Origin: Myrica gale
Lineage: Eukaryota > Streptophyta > Magnoliopsida > Fagales > Myricaceae
Direction: 5' to 3'
Assembly (NCBI GenBank): GCA_963930655.1
Contig: OZ005608.1
Coordinates: forward strand, 13,764,001 to 13,828,000
DNA: 64,000 nucleotides
Within the stretch, counting starts at the first letter, position 1. Each line of letters starts with the position of its first letter. Under the pieces are notes generated by a model. The model made no database searches and was not told where the DNA came from. It saw only the letters and a list, made by a program, of their open reading frames with translations. Of the stretch, positions 55,142 to 64,000 are shown one piece after another. The translations under genes and the position numbers were made by a program.

Positions 55142-55418
55142 GTTATGTTTGTTGCAATGATTTCTTATATGGATCCCTCTCACAGGGGAAATACATCCAT
55201 TCACGGGTATTCAACGTCGCTGAAAGAGGTTTTTCGCGCCGAATTGCGACAAAAAAATATCCGAGTTTTTGAAAAATCAAAATTTCGTCATGTAGTTTTC
55301 GTCTTCTTTTTTCGCACCGGAAAAGTGGAGTGTTTCCAAATACCGGCGGAAATCTAATCCCGTTGAGATAAATATTTTTCCGCACGAAAATCTTCTCGGG
55401 GGCGGGAAAAAAGATGTT

Positions 55419-55537
55419 GGGGTGCAACACGAGGACTTCCCAGGAGGTCACCCATCCTAGTACTACTCTCGCCCAAGCACGCTTAACTGCGGAGTTCTGA
55501 TGGGATCCGGTGCATTAGTGCTGGTAGGATCGCACCC
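55419..55537 (-). rRNA. 5S rRNA: 5S rRNA gene, copy 141 (C11/T45/T59)
   Basis: Full length; G-type 5' spacer. Confidence 0.95.
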
Positions 55538-55815
55538 GTTATGTTTGTTGCAATGATTTCTTATATGGATCCCTCTCACAGGGGAAATACATCCATTCAC
55601 GGGTATTCAACGTCGCTGAAAGAGGTTTTTCGCGCCGAATTGCGACAAAAAAATATCCGAGTTTTTGAAAAATCAAAATTTCGTCATGTAGTTTTCGTCT
55701 TCGTTTTTCGCACCGGAAAAGTGGAGTGTTTCCAAATACCGGCGGAAATCTAATCCCGTTCAGATAAATATTTTTTCCGCACGAAAATCTTCTCGGGGGC
55801 GGTAAAAAAGATGTT

Positions 55816-55934
55816 GGGGTGCAACACGAGGACTTCCCAGGAGGTCACCCATCCTAGTACTACTCTCGCCCAAGCACGCTTAACTGCGGAGTTCTGATGG
55901 GATCCGGTGCATTAGTGCTGGTATGATCGCACCC
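55816..55934 (-). rRNA. 5S rRNA: 5S rRNA gene, copy 142 (A11/T45/T59)
   Basis: Full length; gagcc 5' spacer with the last C to A mark, at 56071. Confidence 0.96.
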
Positions 55935-56212
55935 GTTATGTTTGTTGCAATGATTTCTTATATGGATCCCTCTCACAGGGGAAATACATCCATTCACGGG
56001 TATTCAACGTCGCTGAAAGAGGTTTTTCGAGCCGAATTGCGACAAAAAAATATCCGAGTTTTTGAAAAATAAAAATTTCGTCATGTAGTTTTCGTCTTCG
56101 TTTTTCGCACCGGAAAAGTGGAGTGTTTTCAAATACCGGCGGAAATCTAATCCCGTTCAGATAAATATTTTTTCCGCACGAAAATCTTCTCGGGGGCAGG
56201 AAAAAAGATGTT

Positions 56213-56331
56213 GGGGTGCAACACGAGGACTTCCCAGGAGGTCACCCATCCTAGTACTACTCTCGCCCAAGCACGCTTAACTGCGGAGTTCTGATGGGAT
56301 CCGGTGCATTAGTGCTGGTATGATCGCACCC
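56213..56331 (-). rRNA. 5S rRNA: 5S rRNA gene, copy 143 (A11/T45/T59)
   Basis: Full length; gttgag 5' spacer. Confidence 0.96.
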
Positions 56332-56608
56332 GTTATGTTTGTTGCAATGATTTCTTATATGGATCCCTCTCACAGGGGAAATACATCCATTCACGGGTAT
56401 TCAACGTCGCTGAAAGAGGTTTTTCGCGCCGAATTGCGACAAAAAAATATCCGAGTTTTTGAAAAATCAAAATTTCGTCATGTAGTTTTCGTCTTCTTTT
56501 TTCGCACCGGAAAAGTGGAGTGTTTCCAAATACCGGCGGAAATCTAATCCCGTTGAGATAAATATTTTTCCGCACGAAAATCTTCTCGGGGGCGGGAAAA
56601 AAGATGTT

Positions 56609-56727
56609 GGGGTGCAACACGAGGACTTCCCAGGAGGTCACCCATCCTAGTACTACTCTCGCCCAAGCACGCTTAACTGCGGAGTTCTGATGGGATCCGG
56701 TGCATTAGTGCTGGTAGGATCGCACCC
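56609..56727 (-). rRNA. 5S rRNA: 5S rRNA gene, copy 144 (C11/T45/T59)
   Basis: Full length; G-type 5' spacer. Copies 143-148 are three successive gttgag/C11 dimers. Confidence 0.95.
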
Positions 56728-57005
56728 GTTATGTTTGTTGCAATGATTTCTTATATGGATCCCTCTCACAGGGGAAATACATCCATTCACGGGTATTCAA
56801 CGTCGCTGAAAGAGGTTTTTCGCGCCGAATTGCGACAAAAAAATATCCGAGTTTTTGAAAAATCAAAATTTCGTCATGTAGTTTTCGTCTTCGTTTTTCG
56901 CACCGGAAAAGTGGAGTGTTTCCAAATACCGGCGGAAATCTAATCCCGTTCAGATAAATATTTTTTCCGCACGAAAATCTTCTCGGGGGCGGTAAAAAAG
57001 ATGTT

Positions 57006-57124
57006 GGGGTGCAACACGAGGACTTCCCAGGAGGTCACCCATCCTAGTACTACTCTCGCCCAAGCACGCTTAACTGCGGAGTTCTGATGGGATCCGGTGC
57101 ATTAGTGCTGGTATGATCGCACCC
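57006..57124 (-). rRNA. 5S rRNA: 5S rRNA gene, copy 145 (A11/T45/T59)
   Basis: Full length; gttgag 5' spacer. Confidence 0.96.
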
Positions 57125-57401
57125 GTTATGTTTGTTGCAATGATTTCTTATATGGATCCCTCTCACAGGGGAAATACATCCATTCACGGGTATTCAACGT
57201 CGCTGAAAGAGGTTTTTCGCGCCGAATTGCGACAAAAAAATATCCGAGTTTTTGAAAAATCAAAATTTCGTCATGTAGTTTTCGTCTTCTTTTTTCGCAC
57301 CGGAAAAGTGGAGTGTTTCCAAATACCGGCGGAAATCTAATCCCGTTGAGATAAATATTTTTCCGCACGAAAATCTTCTCGGGGGCGGGAAAAAAGATGT
57401 T

Positions 57402-57520
57402 GGGGTGCAACACGAGGACTTCCCAGGAGGTCACCCATCCTAGTACTACTCTCGCCCAAGCACGCTTAACTGCGGAGTTCTGATGGGATCCGGTGCATTA
57501 GTGCTGGTAGGATCGCACCC
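57402..57520 (-). rRNA. 5S rRNA: 5S rRNA gene, copy 146 (C11/T45/T59)
   Basis: Full length; G-type 5' spacer. Confidence 0.95.
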
Positions 57521-57798
57521 GTTATGTTTGTTGCAATGATTTCTTATATGGATCCCTCTCACAGGGGAAATACATCCATTCACGGGTATTCAACGTCGCT
57601 GAAAGAGGTTTTTCGCGCCGAATTGCGACAAAAAAATATCCGAGTTTTTGAAAAATCAAAATTTCGTCATGTAGTTTTCGTCTTCGTTTTTCGCACCGGA
57701 AAAGTGGAGTGTTTCCAAATACCGGCGGAAATCTAATCCCGTTCAGATAAATATTTTTTCCGCACGAAAATCTTCTCGGGGGCGGTAAAAAAGATGTT

Positions 57799-57917
57799 GG
57801 GGTGCAACACGAGGACTTCCCAGGAGGTCACCCATCCTAGTACTACTCTCGCCCAAGCACGCTTAACTGCGGAGTTCTGATGGGATCCGGTGCATTAGTG
57901 CTGGTATGATCGCACCC
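57799..57917 (-). rRNA. 5S rRNA: 5S rRNA gene, copy 147 (A11/T45/T59)
   Basis: Full length; gttgag 5' spacer. Confidence 0.96.
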
Positions 57918-58194
57918 GTTATGTTTGTTGCAATGATTTCTTATATGGATCCCTCTCACAGGGGAAATACATCCATTCACGGGTATTCAACGTCGCTGAA
58001 AGAGGTTTTTCGCGCCGAATTGCGACAAAAAAATATCCGAGTTTTTGAAAAATCAAAATTTCGTCATGTAGTTTTCGTCTTCTTTTTTCGCACCGGAAAA
58101 GTGGAGTGTTTCCAAATACCGGCGGAAATCTAATCCCGTTGAGATAAATATTTTTCCGCACGAAAATCTTCTCGGGGGCGGGAAAAAAGATGTT

Positions 58195-58313
58195 GGGGTG
58201 CAACACGAGGACTTCCCAGGAGGTCACCCATCCTAGTACTACTCTCGCCCAAGCACGCTTAACTGCGGAGTTCTGATGGGATCCGGTGCATTAGTGCTGG
58301 TAGGATCGCACCC
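58195..58313 (-). rRNA. 5S rRNA: 5S rRNA gene, copy 148 (C11/T45/T59)
   Basis: Full length; G-type 5' spacer. Confidence 0.95.
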
Positions 58314-58591
58314 GTTATGTTTGTTGCAATGATTTCTTATATGGATCCCTCTCACAGGGGAAATACATCCATTCACGGGTATTCAACGTCGCTGAAAGAG
58401 GTTTTTCGCGCCGAATTGCGACAAAAAAATATCCGAGTTTTTGAAAAATCAAAATTTCGTCATGTAGTTTTCGTCTTCGTTTTTCGCACCGGAAAAGTGG
58501 AGTGTTTCCAAATACCGGCGGAAATCTAATCCCGTTCAGATAAATATTTTTTCCGCACGAAAATCTTCTCGGGGGCGGTAAAAAAGATGTT

Positions 58592-58710
58592 GGGGTGCAA
58601 CACGAGGACTTCCCAGGAGGTCACCCATCCTAGTACTACTCTCGCCCAAGCGCGCTTAACTGCGGAGTTCTGATGGGATCCGGTGCATTAGTGCTGGTAG
58701 GATCGCACCC
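58592..58710 (-). rRNA. 5S rRNA: 5S rRNA gene, copy 149 (C11/T45/C59)
   Basis: Full length; the only C59 copy in domain V. With copy 150 it resembles copies 117-118 and 128-129. Confidence 0.95.
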
Positions 58711-58988
58711 GTTATGTTTGTTGCAATGATTTCTTATATGGATCCCTCTCACAGGGGAAATACATCCATTCACGGGTATTCAACGTCGCTGAAAGAGGTT
58801 TTTCGCGCCGAATTGCGACAAAAAAATATCCGAGTTTTTGAAAAATCAAAATTTCGTCATGTAGTTTTCGTCTTCTTTTTTCGCACCGGAAAAGTGGAGT
58901 GTTTCCAAATACCGGCGGAAATCTAATCCCGTTCAGATAAATATTTTTTCCGCACGAAAATCTTCTCGGGGGCAGGAAAAAAGATGTT

Positions 58989-59107
58989 GGGGTGCAACAC
59001 GAGGACTTCCCAGGAGGTCACCCATCCTAGTACTACTCTCGCCCAAGCACGCTTAACTGCGGAGTTCTGATGGGATCCGGTGCATTAGTGCTGGTATGAT
59101 CGCACCC
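58989..59107 (-). rRNA. 5S rRNA: 5S rRNA gene, copy 150 (A11/T45/T59)
   Basis: Full length; gttgag 5' spacer; first half of a dimer. Confidence 0.96.
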
Positions 59108-59384
59108 GTTATGTTTGTTGCAATGATTTCTTATATGGATCCCTCTCACAGGGGAAATACATCCATTCACGGGTATTCAACGTCGCTGAAAGAGGTTTTT
59201 CGCGCCGAATTGCGACAAAAAAATATCCGAGTTTTTGAAAAATCAAAATTTCGTCATGTAGTTTTCGTCTTCTTTTTTCGCACCGGAAAAGTGGAGTGTT
59301 TCCAAATACCGGCGGAAATCTAATCCCGTTGAGATAAATATTTTTCCGCACGAAAATCTTCTCGGGGGCGGGAAAAAAGATGTT

Positions 59385-59503
59385 GGGGTGCAACACGAGG
59401 ACTTCCCAGGAGGTCACCCATCCTAGTACTACTCTCGCCCAAGCACGCTTAACTGCGGAGTTCTGATGGGATCCGGTGCATTAGTGCTGGTATGATCGCA
59501 CCC
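59385..59503 (-). rRNA. 5S rRNA: 5S rRNA gene, copy 151 (A11/T45/T59)
   Basis: Full length; gagcc, ttttc 5' spacer with ggcagg; second half of the dimer. Confidence 0.96.
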
Positions 59504-59781
59504 GTTATGTTTGTTGCAATGATTTCTTATATGGATCCCTCTCACAGGGGAAATACATCCATTCACGGGTATTCAACGTCGCTGAAAGAGGTTTTTCGAG
59601 CCGAATTGCGACAAAAAAATATCCGAGTTTTTGAAAAATCAAAATTTCGTCATGTAGTTTTCGTCTTCGTTTTTCGCACCGGAAAAGTGGAGTGTTTTCA
59701 AATACCGGCGGAAATCTAATCCCGTTCAGATAAATATTTTTTCCGCACGAAAATCTTCTCGGGGGCAGGAAAAAAGATGTT

Positions 59782-59900
59782 GGGGTGCAACACGAGGACT
59801 TCCCAGGAGGTCACCCATCCTAGTACTACTCTCGCCCAAGCACGCTTAACTGCGGAGTTCTGATGGGATCCGGTGCATTAGTGCTGGTATGATCGCACCC
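59782..59900 (-). rRNA. 5S rRNA: 5S rRNA gene, copy 152 (A11/T45/T59)
   Basis: Full length; gttgag 5' spacer. Confidence 0.96.
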
Positions 59901-60177
59901 GTTATGTTTGTTGCAATGATTTCTTATATGGATCCCTCTCACAGGGGAAATACATCCATTCACGGGTATTCAACGTCGCTGAAAGAGGTTTTTCGCGCCG
60001 AATTGCGACAAAAAAATATCCGAGTTTTTGAAAAATCAAAATTTCGTCATGTAGTTTTCGTCTTCTTTTTTCGCACCGGAAAAGTGGAGTGTTTCCAAAT
60101 ACCGGCGGAAATCTAATCCCGTTGAGATAAATATTTTTCCGCACGAAAATCTTCTCGGGGGCGGGAAAAAAGATGTT

Positions 60178-60296
60178 GGGGTGCAACACGAGGACTTCCC
60201 AGGAGGTCACCCATCCTAGTACTACTCTCGCCCAAGCACGCTTAACTGCGGAGTTCTGATGGGATCCGGTGCATTAGTGCTGGTATGATCGCACCC
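60178..60296 (-). rRNA. 5S rRNA: 5S rRNA gene, copy 153 (A11/T45/T59)
   Basis: Full length; gagcc 5' spacer. Confidence 0.96.
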
Positions 60297-60574
60297 GTTA
60301 TGTTTGTTGCAATGATTTCTTATATGGATCCCTCTCACAGGGGAAATACATCCATTCACGGGTATTCAACGTCGCTGAAAGAGGTTTTTCGAGCCGAATT
60401 GCGACAAAAAAATATCCGAGTTTTTGAAAAATCAAAATTTCGTCATGTAGTTTTCGTCTTCGTTTTTCGCACCGGAAAAGTGGAGTGTTTTCAAATACCG
60501 GCGGAAATCTAATCCCGTTCAGATAAATATTTTTTCCGCACGAAAATCTTCTCGGGGGCAGGAAAAAAGATGTT

Positions 60575-60693
60575 GGGGTGCAACACGAGGACTTCCCAGG
60601 AGGTCACCCATCCTAGTACTACTCTCGCCCAAGCACGCTTAACTGCGGAGTTCTGATGGGATCCGGTGCATTAGTGCTGGTATGATCGCACCC
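60575..60693 (-). rRNA. 5S rRNA: 5S rRNA gene, copy 154 (A11/T45/T59)
   Basis: Full length; gttgag 5' spacer. Confidence 0.96.
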
Positions 60694-60970
60694 GTTATGT
60701 TTGTTGCAATGATTTCTTATATGGATCCCTCTCACAGGGGAAATACATCCATTCACGGGTATTCAACGTCGCTGAAAGAGGTTTTTCGCGCCGAATTGCG
60801 ACAAAAAAATATCCGAGTTTTTGAAAAATCAAAATTTCGTCATGTAGTTTTCGTCTTCTTTTTTCGCACCGGAAAAGTGGAGTGTTTCCAAATACCGGCG
60901 GAAATCTAATCCCGTTGAGATAAATATTTTTCCGCACGAAAATCTTCTCGGGGGCGGGAAAAAAGATGTT

Positions 60971-61089
60971 GGGGTGCAACACGAGGACTTCCCAGGAGGT
61001 CACCCATCCTAGTACTACTCTCGCCCAAGCACGCTTAACTGCGGAGTTCTGATGGGATCCGGTGCATTAGTGCTGGTATGATCGCACCC
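60971..61089 (-). rRNA. 5S rRNA: 5S rRNA gene, copy 155 (A11/T45/T59)
   Basis: Full length; gagcc 5' spacer. Confidence 0.96.
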
Positions 61090-61367
61090 GTTATGTTTGT
61101 TGCAATGATTTCTTATATGGATCCCTCTCACAGGGGAAATACATCCATTCACGGGTATTCAACGTCGCTGAAAGAGGTTTTTCGAGCCGAATTGCGACAA
61201 AAAAATATCCGAGTTTTTGAAAAATCAAAATTTCGTCATGTAGTTTTCGTCTTCGTTTTTCGCACCGGAAAAGTGGAGTGTTTTCAAATACCGGCGGAAA
61301 TCTAATCCCGTTCAGATAAATATTTTTTCCGCACGAAAATCTTCTCGGGGGCAGGAAAAAAGATGTT

Positions 61368-61486
61368 GGGGTGCAACACGAGGACTTCCCAGGAGGTCAC
61401 CCATCCTAGTACTACTCTCGCCCAAGCACGCTTAACTGCGGAGTTCTGATGGGATCCGGTGCATTAGTGCTGGTATGATCGCACCC
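61368..61486 (-). rRNA. 5S rRNA: 5S rRNA gene, copy 156 (A11/T45/T59)
   Basis: Full length; chimeric 5' spacer, T-type gcgcc near the gene, then ttttc, gttcaga and ggcagg of the gagcc family. Confidence 0.96.
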
Positions 61487-61764
61487 GTTATGTTTGTTGC
61501 AATGATTTCTTATATGGATCCCTCTCACAGGGGAAATACATCCATTCACGGGTATTCAACGTCGCTGAAAGAGGTTTTTCGCGCCGAATTGCGACAAAAA
61601 AATATCCGAGTTTTTGAAAAATCAAAATTTCGTCATGTAGTTTTCGTCTTCTTTTTTCGCACCGGAAAAGTGGAGTGTTTTCAAATACCGGCGGAAATCT
61701 AATCCCGTTCAGATAAATATTTTTTCCGCACGAAAATCTTCTCGGGGGCAGGAAAAAAGATGTT

Positions 61765-61883
61765 GGGGTGCAACACGAGGACTTCCCAGGAGGTCACCCA
61801 TCCTAGTACTACTCTCGCCCAAGCACGCTTAACTGCGGAGTTCTGATGGGATCCGGTGCATTAGTGCTGGTATGATCGCACCC
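61765..61883 (-). rRNA. 5S rRNA: 5S rRNA gene, copy 157 (A11/T45/T59)
   Basis: Full length; gttgag 5' spacer; dimers resume. Confidence 0.96.
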
Positions 61884-62160
61884 GTTATGTTTGTTGCAAT
61901 GATTTCTTATATGGATCCCTCTCACAGGGGAAATACATCCATTCACGGGTATTCAACGTCGCTGAAAGAGGTTTTTCGCGCCGAATTGCGACAAAAAAAT
62001 ATCCGAGTTTTTGAAAAATCAAAATTTCGTCATGTAGTTTTCGTCTTCTTTTTTCGCACCGGAAAAGTGGAGTGTTTCCAAATACCGGCGGAAATCTAAT
62101 CCCGTTGAGATAAATATTTTTCCGCACGAAAATCTTCTCGGGGGCGGGAAAAAAGATGTT

Positions 62161-62279
62161 GGGGTGCAACACGAGGACTTCCCAGGAGGTCACCCATCCT
62201 AGTACTACTCTCGCCCAAGCACGCTTAACTGCGGAGTTCTGATGGGATCCGGTGCATTAGTGCTGGTATGATCGCACCC
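62161..62279 (-). rRNA. 5S rRNA: 5S rRNA gene, copy 158 (A11/T45/T59)
   Basis: Full length; gagcc 5' spacer. Confidence 0.96.
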
Positions 62280-62557
62280 GTTATGTTTGTTGCAATGATT
62301 TCTTATATGGATCCCTCTCACAGGGGAAATACATCCATTCACGGGTATTCAACGTCGCTGAAAGAGGTTTTTCGAGCCGAATTGCGACAAAAAAATATCC
62401 GAGTTTTTGAAAAATCAAAATTTCGTCATGTAGTTTTCGTCTTCGTTTTTCGCACCGGAAAAGTGGAGTGTTTTCAAATACCGGCGGAAATCTAATCCCG
62501 TTCAGATAAATATTTTTTCCGCACGAAAATCTTCTCGGGGGCAGGAAAAAAGATGTT

Positions 62558-62676
62558 GGGGTGCAACACGAGGACTTCCCAGGAGGTCACCCATCCTAGT
62601 ACTACTCTCGCCCAAGCACGCTTAACTGCGGAGTTCTGATGGGATCCGGTGCATTAGTGCTGGTATGATCGCACCC
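62558..62676 (-). rRNA. 5S rRNA: 5S rRNA gene, copy 159 (A11/T45/T59)
   Basis: Full length; gttgag 5' spacer. Confidence 0.96.
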
Positions 62677-62953
62677 GTTATGTTTGTTGCAATGATTTCT
62701 TATATGGATCCCTCTCACAGGGGAAATACATCCATTCACGGGTATTCAACGTCGCTGAAAGAGGTTTTTCGCGCCGAATTGCGACAAAAAAATATCCGAG
62801 TTTTTGAAAAATCAAAATTTCGTCATGTAGTTTTCGTCTTCTTTTTTCGCACCGGAAAAGTGGAGTGTTTCCAAATACCGGCGGAAATCTAATCCCGTTG
62901 AGATAAATATTTTTCCGCACGAAAATCTTCTCGGGGGCGGGAAAAAAGATGTT

Positions 62954-63072
62954 GGGGTGCAACACGAGGACTTCCCAGGAGGTCACCCATCCTAGTACTA
63001 CTCTCGCCCAAGCACGCTTAACTGCGGAGTTCTGATGGGATCCGGTGCATTAGTGCTGGTATGATCGCACCC
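62954..63072 (-). rRNA. 5S rRNA: 5S rRNA gene, copy 160 (A11/T45/T59)
   Basis: Full length; gagcc 5' spacer. Confidence 0.96.
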
Positions 63073-63350
63073 GTTATGTTTGTTGCAATGATTTCTTATA
63101 TGGATCCCTCTCACAGGGGAAATACATCCATTCACGGGTATTCAACGTCGCTGAAAGAGGTTTTTCGAGCCGAATTGCGACAAAAAAATATCCGAGTTTT
63201 TGAAAAATCAAAATTTCGTCATGTAGTTTTCGTCTTCGTTTTTCGCACCGGAAAAGTGGAGTGTTTTCAAATACCGGCGGAAATCTAATCCCGTTCAGAT
63301 AAATATTTTTTCCGCACGAAAATCTTCTCGGGGGCAGGAAAAAAGATGTT

Positions 63351-63469
63351 GGGGTGCAACACGAGGACTTCCCAGGAGGTCACCCATCCTAGTACTACTC
63401 TCGCCCAAGCACGCTTAACTGCGGAGTTCTGATGGGATCCGGTGCATTAGTGCTGGTATGATCGCACCC
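63351..63469 (-). rRNA. 5S rRNA: 5S rRNA gene, copy 161 (A11/T45/T59)
   Basis: Full length; gttgag 5' spacer. Confidence 0.96.
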
Positions 63470-63746
63470 GTTATGTTTGTTGCAATGATTTCTTATATGG
63501 ATCCCTCTCACAGGGGAAATACATCCATTCACGGGTATTCAACGTCGCTGAAAGAGGTTTTTCGCGCCGAATTGCGACAAAAAAATATCCGAGTTTTTGA
63601 AAAATCAAAATTTCGTCATGTAGTTTTCGTCTTCTTTTTTCGCACCGGAAAAGTGGAGTGTTTCCAAATACCGGCGGAAATCTAATCCCGTTGAGATAAA
63701 TATTTTTCCGCACGAAAATCTTCTCGGGGGCGGGAAAAAAGATGTT

Positions 63747-63865
63747 GGGGTGCAACACGAGGACTTCCCAGGAGGTCACCCATCCTAGTACTACTCTCGC
63801 CCAAGCACGCTTAACTGCGGAGTTCTGATGGGATCCGGTGCATTAGTGCTGGTAGGATCGCACCC
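63747..63865 (-). rRNA. 5S rRNA: 5S rRNA gene, copy 162 (C11/T45/T59)
   Basis: Full length; C11 reappears, as in copies 132-148. The 5' spacer is cut by the window edge. Confidence 0.95.
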
Positions 63866-64000
63866 GTTATGTTTGTTGCAATGATTTCTTATATGGATCC
63901 CTCTCACAGGGGAAATACATCCATTCACGGGTATTCAACGTCGCTGAAAGAGGTTTTTCGCGCCGAATTGCGACAAAAAAATATCCGAGTTTTTGAAAAA
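63866..64000 (-). other. Partial 5S spacer at right window edge
   Basis: Promoter-side 135 bp of a spacer with gcgcc, gcgaca and ccgag marks. TATA-like box and second BamHI site are present; the array continues past the edge. Confidence 0.93.

Larger units (their letters stand above)
58989..63746 (-). repeat. Dimeric higher-order repeats (period 793 bp)
   Basis: Copies 150-155 form three near-identical dimers (gttgag-type then gagcc-type 5' spacer). Copy 156 interrupts with a chimeric spacer, and dimers resume at 157-161. Confidence 0.88.
1..64000 (-). repeat. 5S rDNA tandem array (162 gene copies, about 397 bp unit)
   Basis: The window is a head-to-tail array of 5S rRNA units, all transcribed from the minus strand. 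Spacing between successive gene 5' ends is 395-398 bp for intact units and 339-340 bp where the gene is truncated. Size differences come from single-base indels in the spacer (T-run after aaata, the ctaca site, ggc/gc near the terminator) and from the 57 bp net deletion in six genes. No unit is inverted and no foreign sequence interrupts the array. Both window edges cut through spacer, so the array continues beyond the window on both sides. The encoded RNA is the 5S component of the large cytosolic ribosomal subunit, made by RNA polymerase III with TFIIIA. Confidence 0.98.

Noticed and set aside
330..63685. Recurring plus-strand open frames of 70-88 codons starting in or next to each 5S gene
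   Set aside because: They run antisense to the 5' end of the gene and into the spacer, recur only because the unit recurs, and are broken freely by one-base indels (copies 12, 13, 16, 62) and a stop-creating change (copies 130, 133, 137, 142). There is no sign of coding selection.
343..63779. Recurring minus-strand open frames of 67-133 codons beginning TSWEVLVLHP
   Set aside because: The start is a GTG inside the 5S gene (part of GGGTGACC), and the frame reads through the gene 3' end and the Pol III terminator into spacer. Proteins with this start in databases are probably 5S translations.
1..64000. CRISPR array or bacterial repeat system
   Set aside because: The repeat is about 397 bp with almost invariant 'spacers' and contains a complete eukaryotic 5S gene; no cas genes or unique spacers exist.
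1..64000. Centromeric or other non-genic satellite
   Set aside because: The monomer contains a 5S gene with internal promoter, upstream TATA-like element and terminator, so it is rDNA despite satellite-like higher-order repeats.
1..64000. Transposons, SINEs derived from 5S, or LTR insertions
   Set aside because: No target-site duplications, A-tails, terminal repeats or sequence foreign to the unit were seen; truncated copies stay in register with flanking spacer and are internal deletions.
1..64000. Linked 35S rRNA, tRNA, SL RNA or U-RNA genes in the spacer
   Set aside because: The spacer of about 277 bp shows no second A/B-box pair, cloverleaf or known small-RNA sequence.

Overview
This 64 kb window is one uninterrupted tandem array of nuclear 5S ribosomal RNA genes from a land plant, most likely a flowering plant. 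Nothing else is present. Each unit is about 397 bp: a 119 bp 5S gene plus a spacer of about 277 bp. I count 162 gene copies, all on the minus strand: 156 full-length and 6 sharing one internal deletion that leaves 62 bp. The plant assignment rests on the gene: the A-box and C-box match my recollection of the plant 5S consensus, and a TATA-like box at -28, a GC near -13 and a C at -1 lie upstream, with a T6 Pol III terminator downstream. The spacer does not let me name the species.

Gene positions are numbered 1-119 from the 5' end of the RNA; position p lies at window coordinate (gene end + 1 - p). Three sites vary repeatedly: 11 (A/C/G), 45 (T/A) and 59 (C/T). Rarer changes are G51A, C61T, A101T and C104A. 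Counts among the 156 full-length copies: A11/T45/T59 53 (one with A104), A11/T45/C59 44, C11/T45/C59 27 (two with T101), C11/A45/T59 10, C11/T45/T59 8, C61T copies 6, G11 copies 4, G51A copies 4.

The array falls into five domains, each dominated by its own variants and higher-order repeats. Domain I (about 1-13.9 kb) has the C11/A45/T59 haplotype, EcoRI-bearing spacers and a block repeated 8,269 bp apart. Domain II (about 13.4-23.7 kb) has most of the truncated genes plus the G51A and G11 copies. Domain III (about 23.7-34.4 kb) has five-unit repeats of about 1,985 bp. Domain IV (about 34.4-50.6 kb) has C11/C59 and C61T copies in a seven-unit repeat of 2,778 bp and shorter derivatives. Domain V (about 50.6-64 kb) is almost fixed for T59 and is built from trimers of 1,190 bp and dimers of 793 bp. 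This is the pattern expected from local unequal crossing-over and gene conversion.

There are no protein-coding genes. Every open reading frame on either strand is an antisense or read-through frame of the 5S unit that recurs because the unit recurs. I saw no transposon, tRNA, CRISPR array or unrelated insertion. I did not find a previously undescribed system. The points of interest are the decayed 5S copies, the linked sequence variants and the nested repeat architecture.
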